Shown: positions 41,816 through 50,642 of the stretch, piece by piece
How the letters are laid out: every line of letters begins with the position of its first letter
Position numbering within the stretch: the stretch's first letter is position 1
Assembly: GCA_947650915.1 (NCBI GenBank)
Contig: CANSWY010000001.1
Location: 1 to 64,000 of the forward strand
Direction: 5' to 3'
Source of the DNA: an uncultured Eggerthellaceae bacterium
Lineage (GTDB): Bacteria > Actinomycetota > Coriobacteriia > Coriobacteriales > Eggerthellaceae
Length of the DNA stretch: 64,000 nucleotides
The notes under the pieces: model-generated
What the model was told of the DNA's origin: nothing
Seen by the model: the letters and a program-made list of their open reading frames with translations, nothing else
Database searches by the model: none
Translations under genes and position numbers: made by a program

Positions 41816-42598
41816 GTGGCAGACTACATCGAAGGCAAGCGTCCGGTCCTGGAGGCCCTGCGCAGCGGGATGCCCATCGAAGAGGTGTTCCTCTCAGACA
41901 ATCTTGAGCGCGACACGTTGGTGAAGGACCTGCTGCGCAAGTGCAAGCAACGGGACGTGCGCGTGACGGAGGTGTCGCGCACGCGCATGGAATCCCTCAT
42001 CGCTAAAGCGGCTCCGAAGGCGCCGGCTGAGCGCCAGCGCAAGATCGCAGCGCAGGGCGTGGTGGCGAAAGCGGCGCCGTTTCCGTACGTTTCTCTGAAC
42101 GAGGTCATCGCGCTGGCGGATGAGCGCACCGCCGCATGCGGGCGCGCGCTCATCGTCATCTGCGACCATCTGACGGACACGGGAAACCTGGGTGCCATCG
42201 CACGCTCGGCGGAGTGCGTGGGCGCGGCGGGACTGGTGATCCCCAACAAGAGGTCAGCGCACGTGACGGCGGCAACCTACAAGAGCTCTGCTGGCGCCAT
42301 CGCTCACCTCAAGGTGGCCGAAGTGCCGAACATCGCGCGCGCTCTGGATCAGCTGAAAAATGCGGGGTTCTGGGTGGTGGCGGCCACGGAGCACGCAGAG
42401 CCGCTCTTGTGGGAGACGAACATGGAGGGCCGCATCGCGCTCGTGTTGGGAAACGAACAGAGCGGAGTGTCGGATCTGGTCCGGAAGAACTGCGATCTGG
42501 AGTGCCGGCTGCCTCTTGAGGGGGATGTGGCTTCGCTCAACGTGGCTCAGGCGGCCACGGCTTTCATGTACGAATGGCTGAGGCAGAACCATGGCTGA
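41816..42598 (+). CDS. rlmB: TrmH/RlmB-family 23S rRNA 2'-O-methyltransferase
   Basis: 260 aa with a GTG start behind GGGAGG. The N-terminal substrate-binding domain starts YIEGKRPVLEALRSG. The SPOUT knot has NLGAIARSAECVGAAGLVIP, ALVLGNEQSGVSDLV (motif 2) and LPLEGDVASLNVAQAATAFM (motif 3, here with GDVASLNVAQAA). Probably methylates 23S rRNA at the G2251-type site. It overlaps the next gene by 8 bp; the rlmB-yacP pair is conserved in many bacteria. Confidence 0.92.
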   Translation: MADYIEGKRPVLEALRSGMPIEEVFLSDNLERDTLVKDLLRKCKQRDVRVTEVSRTRMESLIAKAAPKAPAERQRKIAAQGVVAKAAPFPYVSLNEVIALADERTAACGRALIVICDHLTDTGNLGAIARSAECVGAAGLVIPNKRSAHVTAATYKSSAGAIAHLKVAEVPNIARALDQLKNAGFWVVAATEHAEPLLWETNMEGRIALVLGNEQSGVSDLVRKNCDLECRLPLEGDVASLNVAQAATAFMYEWLRQNHG

Positions 42599-43130
42599 GG
42601 CTCGGCGCCGTCTGCTCATCGTGGATGGCTACAACGTGCTGCGTTCCGGCAGCCGCTATGCGCGGATAGAGCTGCCTGATTACACGGACGACACGTTCAA
42701 TCAGGCCCGGGACCGCCTCATCAATGACGTGGTGGATTTCGCGGGCCGGGAACGCGCGGCCGTCATCGTGTTCGATGCCGCTGGCAACGCCTGCGCGGCC
42801 ACAGAAGCTGAGGCAACGGTGGGCGGCGTGCGCGTGATGTTCACGCGGCGCGGGCAATCGGCTGACCGGTTGATAGAGAAGCTGGCCTATGACGCGAAAG
42901 AGCGCGGCGTGGAGACGCTGGTCGTCTCAAGCGATGCGGGCATCCAGGATGCAGTCTTCGGGGGCGGGGTGGACCGCATGAGCGCAGAGGGCTTCTGTCA
43001 AGAGATGGAACTGCACGCGCGTGAGGTGCGCGAAGAGGAGGCCCCGAAGATCGCTCGCAAGAGCACCGTTGAGGAACGGGTCTCTTCGGAGGTGGCTGCG
43101 CGCCTGCGGTCGCTCCGTGACTCCCTCTGA
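42591..43130 (+). CDS. NYN-domain (YacP/Rae1-type) nuclease
   Basis: 179 aa. Starts LLIVDGYNVLRSG (first Asp), then RDRLINDVVDFAG, VIVFDAAGN and VVSSDAGIQDAVFGGG, the PIN-like acidic motifs of the YacP family. In Bacillus the homologue Rae1 cleaves mRNA in the ribosomal A site. The C-terminal part is basic/acidic helical (EERVSSEVAARLRSLRDSL). It overlaps rlmB by 8 bp. Function here is inferred from the family. Confidence 0.85.
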   Translation: MAEARRRLLIVDGYNVLRSGSRYARIELPDYTDDTFNQARDRLINDVVDFAGRERAAVIVFDAAGNACAATEAEATVGGVRVMFTRRGQSADRLIEKLAYDAKERGVETLVVSSDAGIQDAVFGGGVDRMSAEGFCQEMELHAREVREEEAPKIARKSTVEERVSSEVAARLRSLRDSL

Positions 43131-43190
43131 GATCTTGACAAGGCGAAGGTCTCCTTGGACAAAGCCCCTCTAGGAGCAGAAAGCCGTCCC

Positions 43191-43290
43191 CAAGTGCAAA
43201 AGGGACGTGTCCCAAATCGCACAGAGGAATAGCGCGTCTCAGCAGGTTCTCTTCTCCTCTGTGCAATTTGGGACGTCCCTTTTGCACTTG
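43191..43290 (+). repeat. Palindromic intergenic repeat, copy 5 (divergent subtype)
   Basis: 100 bp, with arms starting CAAGTGCAAAAGG and ending CCTTTTGCACTTG. The left core is GGGACGTGTCCC (2 bp longer than other copies) and the right core GGGACGTCCC. The inner arm border is CAGAGG/CCTCTG instead of ATAGG/CCTAT, and the loop is unrelated to the other copies. A second subtype of the same family. Confidence 0.85.
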
Positions 43291-43328
43291 GCAGGAGGAG
43301 CTTGTTCATGATGCTGCCAATCCTGACC

Positions 43329-43365
43329 AAAAAGGAATGGCCTCGGTGCGACACCAAGGCCATTC
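43329..43365 (-). terminator. Rho-independent terminator of the response regulator gene
   Basis: On the minus strand GAATGGCCT pairs with AGGCCATTC (43365-43357 with 43343-43335) around a 13-base loop, followed by C and five U's. About 100 bases after the regulator stop. Confidence 0.85.
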
Positions 43366-43463
43366 AGCAAGAGCCAGTTGAATGATTCACGGCCCGTTCC
43401 GCTTATGGGTCCTGCTTGATCCGGAGGCCTTTCGAAGGCTGAGCGAAAAGGATAGAGCCGCCG

Positions 43464-44156
43464 TCACGCCTTGAAGCGGTAGCCGTAGCCGCGCACCGTC
43501 TCCACCAGCGTGGGGTCATAGCCGGCAGCGCTGATCTTGTCGCGCAGGCGCTTGATGTGCGTGTCCACCGTCTTCGTTTCTGTGAGGTATTCCCAGCCCC
43601 ATGCATCCCGCAGCAGGTCTTCGCGGCTGACCACCTTGCTGGCGTTCTTCATGAGGGAGGCCAGAAGCTCGAATTCGCGGGGAGTGAGATCGATCTCCCC
43701 CTTGTCGCCAGAAGCGGTGTGCGCGTCTTCATCCAGCGTGATGCCGCTCACCGTGACCACGTTGTGGGCACCGCCCACTTGCCCCGAACCGCGGCGCAGA
43801 AGGGCGCGGACGCGGGCGATGAGCTCGCGCACGCCGAAGGGCTTGGAAAGATAGTCATCTCCACCGATCTCAAGGCCCACCACTTTGTCCAGTTCTGTGT
43901 CGCGTGCCGACAGGAAGAGCACCGGGGCGGAGGTGGTGGTGCGGATGCGGCGGCAAAGCTCATAGCCGTCCATGCCCGGAAGCATGATGTCCAGGATGAA
44001 CAGATCGTAATCGTTCTGCTGGGCCAGTGCGATGGCGTCTTCGCCGCTCTGCACGATGTCCGCGTTGTACCCTTCCTTCTTCAGGGCATATCCGACGAAA
44101 TCGGTGATGGTGGCTTCGTCGTCACACACGAGGATCCGGCTTGCTGTTTCAGTCAT
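43464..44156 (-). CDS. OmpR/PhoB-family response regulator
   Basis: 230 aa. The receiver domain has CDDEATITD, phosphorylated Asp56 (FILDIMLPGMDG), the Thr/Ser switch (LFLSARD) and Lys in YLSKPFG. The winged-helix domain has LTPREFELLASLMKNASKVV and TKTVDTHIKRLRDKI, then VETVRGYGYRF. No histidine kinase is adjacent and a terminator follows, so it is an orphan in this window. Its target genes cannot be told; the divergent neighbour is coaX. Confidence 0.93.
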   Translation of the reverse strand: MTETASRILVCDDEATITDFVGYALKKEGYNADIVQSGEDAIALAQQNDYDLFILDIMLPGMDGYELCRRIRTTTSAPVLFLSARDTELDKVVGLEIGGDDYLSKPFGVRELIARVRALLRRGSGQVGGAHNVVTVSGITLDEDAHTASGDKGEIDLTPREFELLASLMKNASKVVSREDLLRDAWGWEYLTETKTVDTHIKRLRDKISAAGYDPTLVETVRGYGYRFKA

Positions 44157-44277
44157 GACCTTCGCCTTTCTTCAGGCGTGCGGCATCAGCGCAGATGCAA
44201 GGCGCCCCACCTGAGGATGGTGTATCGTGTCCTTCAGCACATTATCCATCAAAAACCGAAAGATGATCTTGGGAATT

Positions 44278-45051
44278 ATGTTTCTTGCCGTTGATGTTGG
44301 CAACACGCAGACCGTGGTGGGCGTCTATCGAGGAAGCGATCTGGTCGCTTCATGGCGGCTTCCAACGTTGCGCGAAGACACGCCGGACGGCCTCTGCGCG
44401 CGCCTGCTGCCGCTCATGGAGATGGCCTGCGTCAGCCGCAAGGGCATCGCGCGCGCGGCGCTCTCTTCGGTGGTGCCTCAACTGAATGGGGTCTGGACGG
44501 CGGCAGTGGAACGCTTGGCGGGGGTGGACATGCTCATCTGCACGGCGCAGACGGCAGGCGGCCTCTTCCAGGTTGACTATCCCCACCCGGAAGAGATCGG
44601 TGCCGACCGCGTGGCTGATGCGGTCGCCTGCAAAGTGAAGCATGGATTTCCTTCGGTGGTGGTGGATTTCGGCACAGCCACCAACATGGAGGTCATCGAT
44701 GAGCGCGGCATGTTCATCGGCGGCATCATCGCACCGGGTCTGCAGACCAGCGCCTCAACGCTCATTTCCAGTGGAGCGCAGCTTTCGTCGGTCGGCCTGG
44801 TTGCGCCAGCGCGCGCCATCGGGCGCAACACGCGCGAAGCCCTGGAGAGCGGCATCATGTATGGTGAGGCGGCCCGAGTGGATGGCCTGATCGGCCGCAT
44901 CGTCTCTGAATTGGGATGCCCTGCGCGCGTCATCGCCACGGGCGGCTTGGCTTCCTTGGTCGCACACCTCTCCGTTCGCATCGATGTGGTGGATCCTGAC
45001 CTGACGCTGGAGGGCCTTCGTTTAATATCTGAAGCCAACAGTCCACGCTGA
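44278..45051 (+). CDS. coaX: Type III pantothenate kinase
   Basis: 257 aa from the ATG at 44278 ([12 protein letters not shown], the usual CoaX start; GGGA just upstream). ATG 44263 with GAAAG is an alternative. Motifs: [15 protein letters not shown] (ATP), [29 protein letters not shown] and [15 protein letters not shown]. It catalyses the first step of CoA synthesis and is insensitive to CoA feedback in known members. The broken fhs gene follows 15 bases later. Confidence 0.93.
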   Translation: MFLAVDVGNTQTVVGVYRGSDLVASWRLPTLREDTPDGLCARLLPLMEMACVSRKGIARAALSSVVPQLNGVWTAAVERLAGVDMLICTAQTAGGLFQVDYPHPEEIGADRVADAVACKVKHGFPSVVVDFGTATNMEVIDERGMFIGGIIAPGLQTSASTLISSGAQLSSVGLVAPARAIGRNTREALESGIMYGEAARVDGLIGRIVSELGCPARVIATGGLASLVAHLSVRIDVVDPDLTLEGLRLISEANSPR

Positions 45052-45065
45052 ACCGAGGAGGGCCC

Positions 45066-45860
45066 ATGCTCACGGACATCCAGATCGCGCAGGCGGCGAA
45101 ACCCCAGAAGATCGTCCAAGTCGCAGAGAGGCTGGGGATCGGGGAAGAACATCTTGAGTCGTATGGTCCATACAAGGCGAAAGTGGACTACAACCTGCTG
45201 AAGGATGGCGCGCGCACGTCCGGCAAGCTCATTTTGGTGACGGCCATCAATCCCACGCCTGCCGGCGAGGGCAAGACCACCACCACGGTGGGGCTGGCCG
45301 ACGCGTTGGCCCAGCGCGGCAAGAACGTGGTGGTGGCCCTGCGGGAACCCTCCTTGGGGCCGGTGTTCGGCATCAAGGGCGGCGCTGCGGGCGGCGGATA
45401 CGCCCAAGTGGTCCCCATGGAAGACATCAACTTGCACTTCACCGGGGATTTCCACGCCATCGGGGCGGCCAACAACCTTTTGGCCGCCATGCTGGACGCG
45501 CACATCCAGAACGGCAATGAATTGAACATAGACGTTCGCCGCATCACGTGGAAGCGCGTGGTGGACATGAACGATCGCCAGTTGCGCCACATCGTGGACG
45601 GCCTGGGCGGGAAGGCCCACGGCGTCCCGCGCGAGGACGGGTTCGACATCACGGTGGCCTCAGAGGTGATGGCCATCTTCTGCTTGGCCACCTCCATCAC
45701 TGATCTGAAGGAGCGGCTGGGCCGCATCGTGGTGGGCTACACCTACGACGATGAACCGGTCACCGCCCATGACCTCCAGGCAGAAGGCGCCATGTGCGCG
45801 CTGTTGAAGGATGCCCTCAAGCCGAACCTGGTGCAGACGCTGGAGGGGACGCCCGCGTAA
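45066..45860 (+). CDS. Formate-tetrahydrofolate ligase, N-terminal part
   Basis: 264 aa from the ATG at 45066, ending at the premature TAA. It includes the ATP-binding P-loop (AGEGKTTT), the segment [20 protein letters not shown] and [14 protein letters not shown]. On its own it lacks the folate and formate site residues of the second half. Listed because it would be translated if the stop is real. Confidence 0.6.
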   Translation: MLTDIQIAQAAKPQKIVQVAERLGIGEEHLESYGPYKAKVDYNLLKDGARTSGKLILVTAINPTPAGEGKTTTTVGLADALAQRGKNVVVALREPSLGPVFGIKGGAAGGGYAQVVPMEDINLHFTGDFHAIGAANNLLAAMLDAHIQNGNELNIDVRRITWKRVVDMNDRQLRHIVDGLGGKAHGVPREDGFDITVASEVMAIFCLATSITDLKERLGRIVVGYTYDDEPVTAHDLQAEGAMCALLKDALKPNLVQTLEGTPA

Positions 45861-46754
45861 GTGCATGGCGGCCCGTTCGCGAACATCGCCCATGGCTGCA
45901 ATTCCATCATGGCCACGCGCATGGCGCTGGCGTTGGGGGATTGGTGCGTCACCGAAGCGGGCTTCGGGGCCGATCTGGGGGCGGAGAAGTTCCTGGACAT
46001 CAAGTGCCGTCTGGCGGGTCTCAAGCCGGATGCGGTCGTGGTGGTGGCTACGGTGCGCGCGCTCAAGAACCATGGCGGCGTGGCGAAGGAGGATCTGAAC
46101 GAAGAGGATCTGGATGCGCTGCGGGCTGGGCTGCCGAATCTGATCCAGCATGTCGAGAACATCACCGAGGTCTACCAGCTGCCGTGCGTGGTGGCCATCA
46201 ACGCGTTCCCCACGGACACGAAAGCTGAGCTTGACCTGGTGGAGGCTGAGTGCAACAAGCTGGGCGTGGATGTGGCGCTCTCTGAAGTGTGGGCGAAGGG
46301 CGGCGAGGGCGGCTTGGCGCTGGCCGATGAAGTGGTGCGCCTTTGCGAAGAGGGGGATGCCCAGGGCCGCAGCGCCTCCACGTTCGAATACTCCTATGAT
46401 GACAGCCTGTCCTTGACGGAGAAGATCGAGGCCATCGCCCGGCGCATCTATCGGGCGGATGGCGTGGTGTTCGAACCAGCCGCCGTGCGGGAGATCGCGA
46501 AGCTGGAGCGCCTTGGCTTCGCGCATATGCCCGTCTGCATGGCGAAGACCCAGTACTCGTTCTCGGATGATGCGAAGAAGCTGGGCGCGCCGCGGGATTT
46601 CAGCATCACCGTGCGTGAGGTGAAGGTGTCCGCGGGCGCCGGGTTCGTGGTGGCGCTCACTGGTTCCATCATGACGATGCCAGGGCTGGGCAAGACGCCG
46701 GCGGCCCAGAAGATAGACGTGGACGAGACGGGCAGGATATCCGGTCTGTTCTAG
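45861..46754 (+). CDS. Formate-tetrahydrofolate ligase, C-terminal part
   Basis: 297 aa if started at the GTG (45861) that directly follows the TAA. GGAGGGGA lies 12 bases upstream inside the first half, so termination-reinitiation is conceivable. It contains [38 protein letters not shown] (split: [15 protein letters not shown]) and the C-terminus [17 protein letters not shown] separate protein only if the stop is real and re-initiation occurs. Confidence 0.5.
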   Translation: MHGGPFANIAHGCNSIMATRMALALGDWCVTEAGFGADLGAEKFLDIKCRLAGLKPDAVVVVATVRALKNHGGVAKEDLNEEDLDALRAGLPNLIQHVENITEVYQLPCVVAINAFPTDTKAELDLVEAECNKLGVDVALSEVWAKGGEGGLALADEVVRLCEEGDAQGRSASTFEYSYDDSLSLTEKIEAIARRIYRADGVVFEPAAVREIAKLERLGFAHMPVCMAKTQYSFSDDAKKLGAPRDFSITVREVKVSAGAGFVVALTGSIMTMPGLGKTPAAQKIDVDETGRISGLF

Positions 46755-46768
46755 GCGAAGGAGCGCGC

Positions 46769-47602
46769 ATGGCCATCAAGACGCCCGCGGAGGTCACGGA
46801 TGCATACATAGACGCCTGTCCGCCGAAAGCGGAATCGCCTGCATGGCGGTTGCTCTTGTTGGCCGTGCTGGCTGGCGTGCTGGTCTCCTTGGGCGCCGTG
46901 GCCTCATCCAGCGCGTCATTCGGCATGGAGGATGCGGGCGTGCAGCGCTTGATCACCGGCGCGGTGTTCCCCATAGGCCTCATCATGATCGTGCTCCTGG
47001 GAGCAGAGCTGTTCACGGGCAACGCGCTCATGGTGACGGCAGCTCTTTCGGGCCGCATCACCTGGGGGCGGCTTGTGCGCAACTGGGGACTGGTATATGT
47101 GGGCAACTTCATCGGAGCCGTTGCCGTGGCAGCGCTCATGGCGTTCTTCGGTCAGTTGAATTTGGGCGGCGGGGATCTGGCCGTCTACACGGCGAAGGTG
47201 GCCGCTGCGAAGTGCCAGCTGCCCTGGATGAACGCGTTCGTGCTGGGCATCTTCTGCAACTTGCTGGTGTGCGTGGCCATCTATCTGGGCAACACCGCCC
47301 ATGAGGTGTCCGGCAAGATCTTGGGCGTGTTCTTTCCCATTTTCGGGTTCGTGATCGCCTCGTTCGAGCACTGCATCGCCAACATGTACTACATCCCCGC
47401 CGGCATCTTCGCGAACACGGTGCCTGCCTATGCATCAGCCATCGCTGAGGCCGGCATCAACGTGAGCGCGTTGAACGCGGGGGCCTTCATCTGCGCGAAC
47501 CTCATCCCGGTCACGCTGGGCAACATCGTGGGCGGTGCGCTGGTGGGCATCGTGATGTATGCAGCGCACAGTGCCAAATGCAAGGCGCACGGGGAGTCCT
47601 GA
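46769..47602 (+). CDS. Formate/nitrite transporter (FocA/NirC family)
   Basis: 277 aa. Six TM segments; PIGLIMIVLLGAELFTGNALMV carries the family signature (ELFTGN), and GIFCNLLVCVAIYLG plus ASFEHCIANMYYIPAGIF match the second signature (xxFEHxVANM). Its position 14 bases after fhs points to formate as the substrate, supplying one-carbon metabolism (inference); nitrite cannot be excluded. The stop overlaps the tsaE start (TGATG). Confidence 0.9.
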   Translation: MAIKTPAEVTDAYIDACPPKAESPAWRLLLLAVLAGVLVSLGAVASSSASFGMEDAGVQRLITGAVFPIGLIMIVLLGAELFTGNALMVTAALSGRITWGRLVRNWGLVYVGNFIGAVAVAALMAFFGQLNLGGGDLAVYTAKVAAAKCQLPWMNAFVLGIFCNLLVCVAIYLGNTAHEVSGKILGVFFPIFGFVIASFEHCIANMYYIPAGIFANTVPAYASAIAEAGINVSALNAGAFICANLIPVTLGNIVGGALVGIVMYAAHSAKCKAHGES

Positions 47603-48117
47603 TGGAGCCGTCGTTCAGGGAATGTGCTTTCCGGGCAGCAGATGCCCAGGACATGCGTGCGCTGGGTTCTGCTCTGGGGTCATGTCTGGCAGATGGCGAC
47701 GCCGTTGCCCTCATCGGCGGCCTGGGTGCGGGGAAGACCTGTTTCGCTCAAGGGGTGGCGACGGGCATGGGCGTGGCTGAAGACGTGGTGAGCCCCACGT
47801 TCAACATCGTTTTGACCTATCAGGGCCAGCGTGGCACGCTCCATCATTTCGATCTGTATCGCTTGGAAGACGCATCTCAGCTGGAGGACACGGGCTTTTT
47901 CGAATGCGCAGATGAGGGCACGCCGGGCGCGTGCCTGATCGAGTGGGCCGATCTGTTCCCTGACGAGCTGCCGGAAGGCGCGCTCTCCGTGCGCATCGCT
48001 GCGGAGAGATGTGAGGAAGGATCTGTGCGGATCGTGCATGCGCACGCAGAGGATGCGCATGCGGCGTCGCTTTTGAGCCGATGGATCGGCGCGGTAGGGC
48101 AAGGAGGACGCCTGTGA
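47602..48117 (+). CDS. tsaE: tRNA t6A synthesis ATPase TsaE
   Basis: 171 aa from the ATG at 47602 (GGGGAG 6 bases upstream, overlapping the preceding stop). Walker A is GGLGAGKTCFAQG, then SPTFNIVLTYQ and HHFDLYRLED, and the Asp/Glu of the TsaE active site in CLIEWADLFPDEL. It acts with TsaB and TsaD to make N6-threonylcarbamoyladenosine at position 37 of ANN-decoding tRNAs. The next gene, the TsaB-RimI-TsaD fusion, overlaps by 4 bp. Confidence 0.93.
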   Translation: MEPSFRECAFRAADAQDMRALGSALGSCLADGDAVALIGGLGAGKTCFAQGVATGMGVAEDVVSPTFNIVLTYQGQRGTLHHFDLYRLEDASQLEDTGFFECADEGTPGACLIEWADLFPDELPEGALSVRIAAERCEEGSVRIVHAHAEDAHAASLLSRWIGAVGQGGRL

Positions 48118-50459
48118 GCGCTCATGAGCGCGCGGTCATCGCGTTCGATACCTCCAATGAGGTCATCGCGGCGGCGGTGGGGCATCTGGGGGCGGATGGG
48201 AGCGTGCAGTTGCTGGCCGAGCGGAACCTGGCAGCCCATCGCGCGTCCAACACGCGCTTGTTGGACACGGTGGACGGACTCTGTGAAGAAGCGGGCGTGG
48301 CGCGGGCGGATGTGGCGCTGGTGGCGGTGGGCCGTGGGCCCGGTTCGTTCACGGGCGTGCGCATCGCCATGGCCACGGCCAAGGGCATCGCGCTCGCGCT
48401 CGGCGTGCCTTTGGCAGGCGTCTCCACGCTGGATGCCATCGCATGGAAGGCGTGGCAGGATGGCGTGCGCGGGCGGCTTCTGGTGGTGGGGGACGCCATG
48501 CGCAAGGAGGTGTACCCGGCTTTCTTCCAGCTGGATGCAGCGGGAGCGCAGCGGCTCACGGAAGACCGTGTCATCAAAGCGGTCGCATTCGCAGAGAGCG
48601 TGCCGCGCGAAGGCGCCTCCATCACCGGAGACGCCCTGTTCAAGCATCTGGATCTGTTCGCCTGCGAAGGATCTGCTCTTCCTGAAGATGCGTGGACGCC
48701 CACCGGGTCAGGCCTGCTCCTTGCGCTCGAGCATGCGTTGCGGGAGGAGGGCGCGTCAGCGCTCAGGGCACCGGGTGAGGTGCTCCCGGTCTACACGCGT
48801 CTCTCTGATGCGGAGGAGAGCGAACGGGCACGGCTCGCCCGCACCGATGCGCGCGACTTGCGCAGCGGCGTGCAGTTCCCGGGTGCGGAAGAGGTGGACA
48901 TCCGTCCTTTCGATGTCGCATTCGCAGACGCCGCCTCGGTTTTGGAGCACCAGGTCATGGGAAGCGATGCGTGGTCGGCTTCTGCGTTCGTCGATGACGT
49001 GGCGCGCGCGGACCGCATCTGGTGGATGGCGCTCTCAGGCGGCAAGTTGGTGGGATATGCGGGGGCGCTCATCGTTGATGGGGATGCGCAGGTGCTCAAG
49101 GTGGCCATCGGTCCTGAGATGCAGCGCCGGGGCATCGCGAGCCGCCTCATGCAGCGGCTCTTGGAGGACGCTCGCAATCTGGCAGCCAAGACGTGCTCAT
49201 TGGAGGTGCGCGCGTCGAACACGGGAGCGCTCGCGTTCTACGAAGCGCTGGGCATGGAGCGCGTGGGGCGACGGCCTCGGTACTATTCGGATAAAGAGGA
49301 TGCGTTCATCTGCAAGGGTGCCCTGGATGGGATGCTCGTGCGCTTCTCAGAGAGCAGGGCCAAGCAGGTGGCGGGCATCAAACTTGACGAGCGTGATGCC
49401 TCCACGCCCTCCTTGGGCACTGAGAGCGTGGCTTCTCATCCTCGCATCCTGGCTCTGGAGACGTCCTGTGATGAAACGGCGGCATCCGTGGCGTGCGGAG
49501 AGGATGCCATCTTGTCCGATGTGGTGGCGTCCCAGGTGGACTTCCATGCGCGCTTCGGCGGCGTGGTGCCTGAGATCGCCAGCCGCAAGCACATCGAGGC
49601 CATCTGCGGCGTGGCGCAAGCGGCGCTCGAGGATGCGGGGCTTGCCTGGCATGACCTGGATGCGGTGGCGGCCACCTATGCGCCGGGCCTGGTGGGCGCG
49701 CTGGTGGTGGGCGTGGCGTTCGCGAAGGGCGCTGCGTGGGCGCTCGATGTGCCCTACATCGGCGTGAACCACCTGGAGGGGCACATCTATGCGAACAAGC
49801 TGGGCTGCGCGCCGGATGGTGCGTTCAGGCCTCCTGCGGTGGTGTCGCTCCTCTCCGGCGGCAACACGCTTTTAGTGCACATGTCGGATTGGCAGGAGTA
49901 CGAGGTGTTGGGCGCCACCATCGACGACGCGGTGGGAGAGGCGTTCGACAAAGTGGCGAAAGCGCTGGGCCTGCCGTATCCGGGCGGTCCGCACATCTCG
50001 CGCTTGGCGAAGGAGGGCCGGGCGGATGCCATCAGCTTCCCCCGCGCGCTCATGCATTCGGGGGATTACCGGTTCTCGCTCTCGGGCTTGAAGACGGCGG
50101 TCATCACGCACATCCAGAAAGCGCGTGAGGAAGGCACGTTGAACGTGGCGGACGTGTGCGCCAGTTTTCAAGCCGCGGTCATAGACGTGCAAACGTCCAA
50201 AGCGGCGCGCGCCTTGGATGAGACGGGCGCGCCCACGTTCTGCTTGGGCGGTGGCGTGGCAGCGAACCCAGAGCTTCGGCGCGCCTATGAGCAGATGTGC
50301 GAACGCCGCGGCGTGCGCCTCATCATGCCTCCGTTGGCTTCATGCGGTGACAACGCCGCCATGATCGCGCTGGTGGCGCTCGATCGTTTCCGTCAAAGCC
50401 GCTTCTTCGGTTGGGATTCAGACGCCCACGCCCACGCAGACCTCTCTTCTCCCTACTGA
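48114..50459 (+). CDS. TsaB-RimI-TsaD triple fusion
   Basis: 781 aa from the GTG at 48114 (AAGGAGG 6 bases upstream). Residues 1-225 are TsaB (VIAFDTSNEV, VGRGPGSFTGVRIAMATAKG). Residues 260-402 are RimI-type acetyltransferase (GPEMQRRGIASRLMQ, LEVRASNTGALAFYEALGM). Residues 443-781 are TsaD (ILALETSCDETAASV, PEIASRKHIEAI, iron ligands in NHLEGHIYAN, LLSGGNTLLV, LGGGVAANPELR). TsaB and TsaD form the t6A complex; RimI acetylates ribosomal protein S18 and is often encoded beside them. Here all three are one chain, next to tsaE. Confidence 0.93.
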   Translation: MSAHERAVIAFDTSNEVIAAAVGHLGADGSVQLLAERNLAAHRASNTRLLDTVDGLCEEAGVARADVALVAVGRGPGSFTGVRIAMATAKGIALALGVPLAGVSTLDAIAWKAWQDGVRGRLLVVGDAMRKEVYPAFFQLDAAGAQRLTEDRVIKAVAFAESVPREGASITGDALFKHLDLFACEGSALPEDAWTPTGSGLLLALEHALREEGASALRAPGEVLPVYTRLSDAEESERARLARTDARDLRSGVQFPGAEEVDIRPFDVAFADAASVLEHQVMGSDAWSASAFVDDVARADRIWWMALSGGKLVGYAGALIVDGDAQVLKVAIGPEMQRRGIASRLMQRLLEDARNLAAKTCSLEVRASNTGALAFYEALGMERVGRRPRYYSDKEDAFICKGALDGMLVRFSESRAKQVAGIKLDERDASTPSLGTESVASHPRILALETSCDETAASVACGEDAILSDVVASQVDFHARFGGVVPEIASRKHIEAICGVAQAALEDAGLAWHDLDAVAATYAPGLVGALVVGVAFAKGAAWALDVPYIGVNHLEGHIYANKLGCAPDGAFRPPAVVSLLSGGNTLLVHMSDWQEYEVLGATIDDAVGEAFDKVAKALGLPYPGGPHISRLAKEGRADAISFPRALMHSGDYRFSLSGLKTAVITHIQKAREEGTLNVADVCASFQAAVIDVQTSKAARALDETGAPTFCLGGGVAANPELRRAYEQMCERRGVRLIMPPLASCGDNAAMIALVALDRFRQSRFFGWDSDAHAHADLSSPY

Positions 50460-50495
50460 TGCTCTCTGAGAAGACCGGGAATCTCTTCCGTCGTG

Positions 50496-50593
50496 GATGT
50501 GCAAAAGGGACGTCCCAAATCGCACATAGGATCAGTCTTTCATTGCTCATTCTCTTTTCCTATGTGCAATTTGGAACGTCCCTTTTGCACATC
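50496..50593 (+). repeat. 98-bp palindromic intergenic repeat, copy 6
   Basis: Full element in the same orientation as copies 1-4; loop core CATTGCTCATTCTCTTTTCC. It lies 36 bases after the tsaBD fusion stop and 49 before the end of the convergent menG, so it could act as a bidirectional transcript end here. No half-unit precedes it. Confidence 0.9.
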
Positions 50594-50642
50594 CCTGGGT
50601 GCCGTTGTCGGGCGTATTCTGAGCGAGGGGCGGGGTGTGCGG

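Larger units (their letters stand above)
43131..43463. other. Gene-free convergent intergenic region
   Basis: 333 bp between the YacP-type gene (+) and the response regulator (-). It holds repeat copy 5 (43191-43290) and a strong intrinsic terminator for the minus-strand gene (43329-43365). Nothing else recognisable. Confidence 0.75.
45066..46754 (+). pseudogene. fhs: Formate-tetrahydrofolate ligase gene interrupted by one in-frame TAA
   Basis: The combined frame would encode about 561 aa, the normal length. The first half carries the P-loop [20 protein letters not shown]; the second has [14 protein letters not shown] and [15 protein letters not shown]. Only codon 45858-45860 is a TAA, exactly where homologues read GTPA-(Leu/Phe)-VHGG or similar; one base change from TTA would explain it. 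Everything else is intact and in frame. Options: recent pseudogene, sequencing error, readthrough, or re-initiation at the GTG next to the stop giving a two-chain enzyme. The enzyme makes 10-formyl-THF from formate; a formate channel gene follows. Confidence 0.85.
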
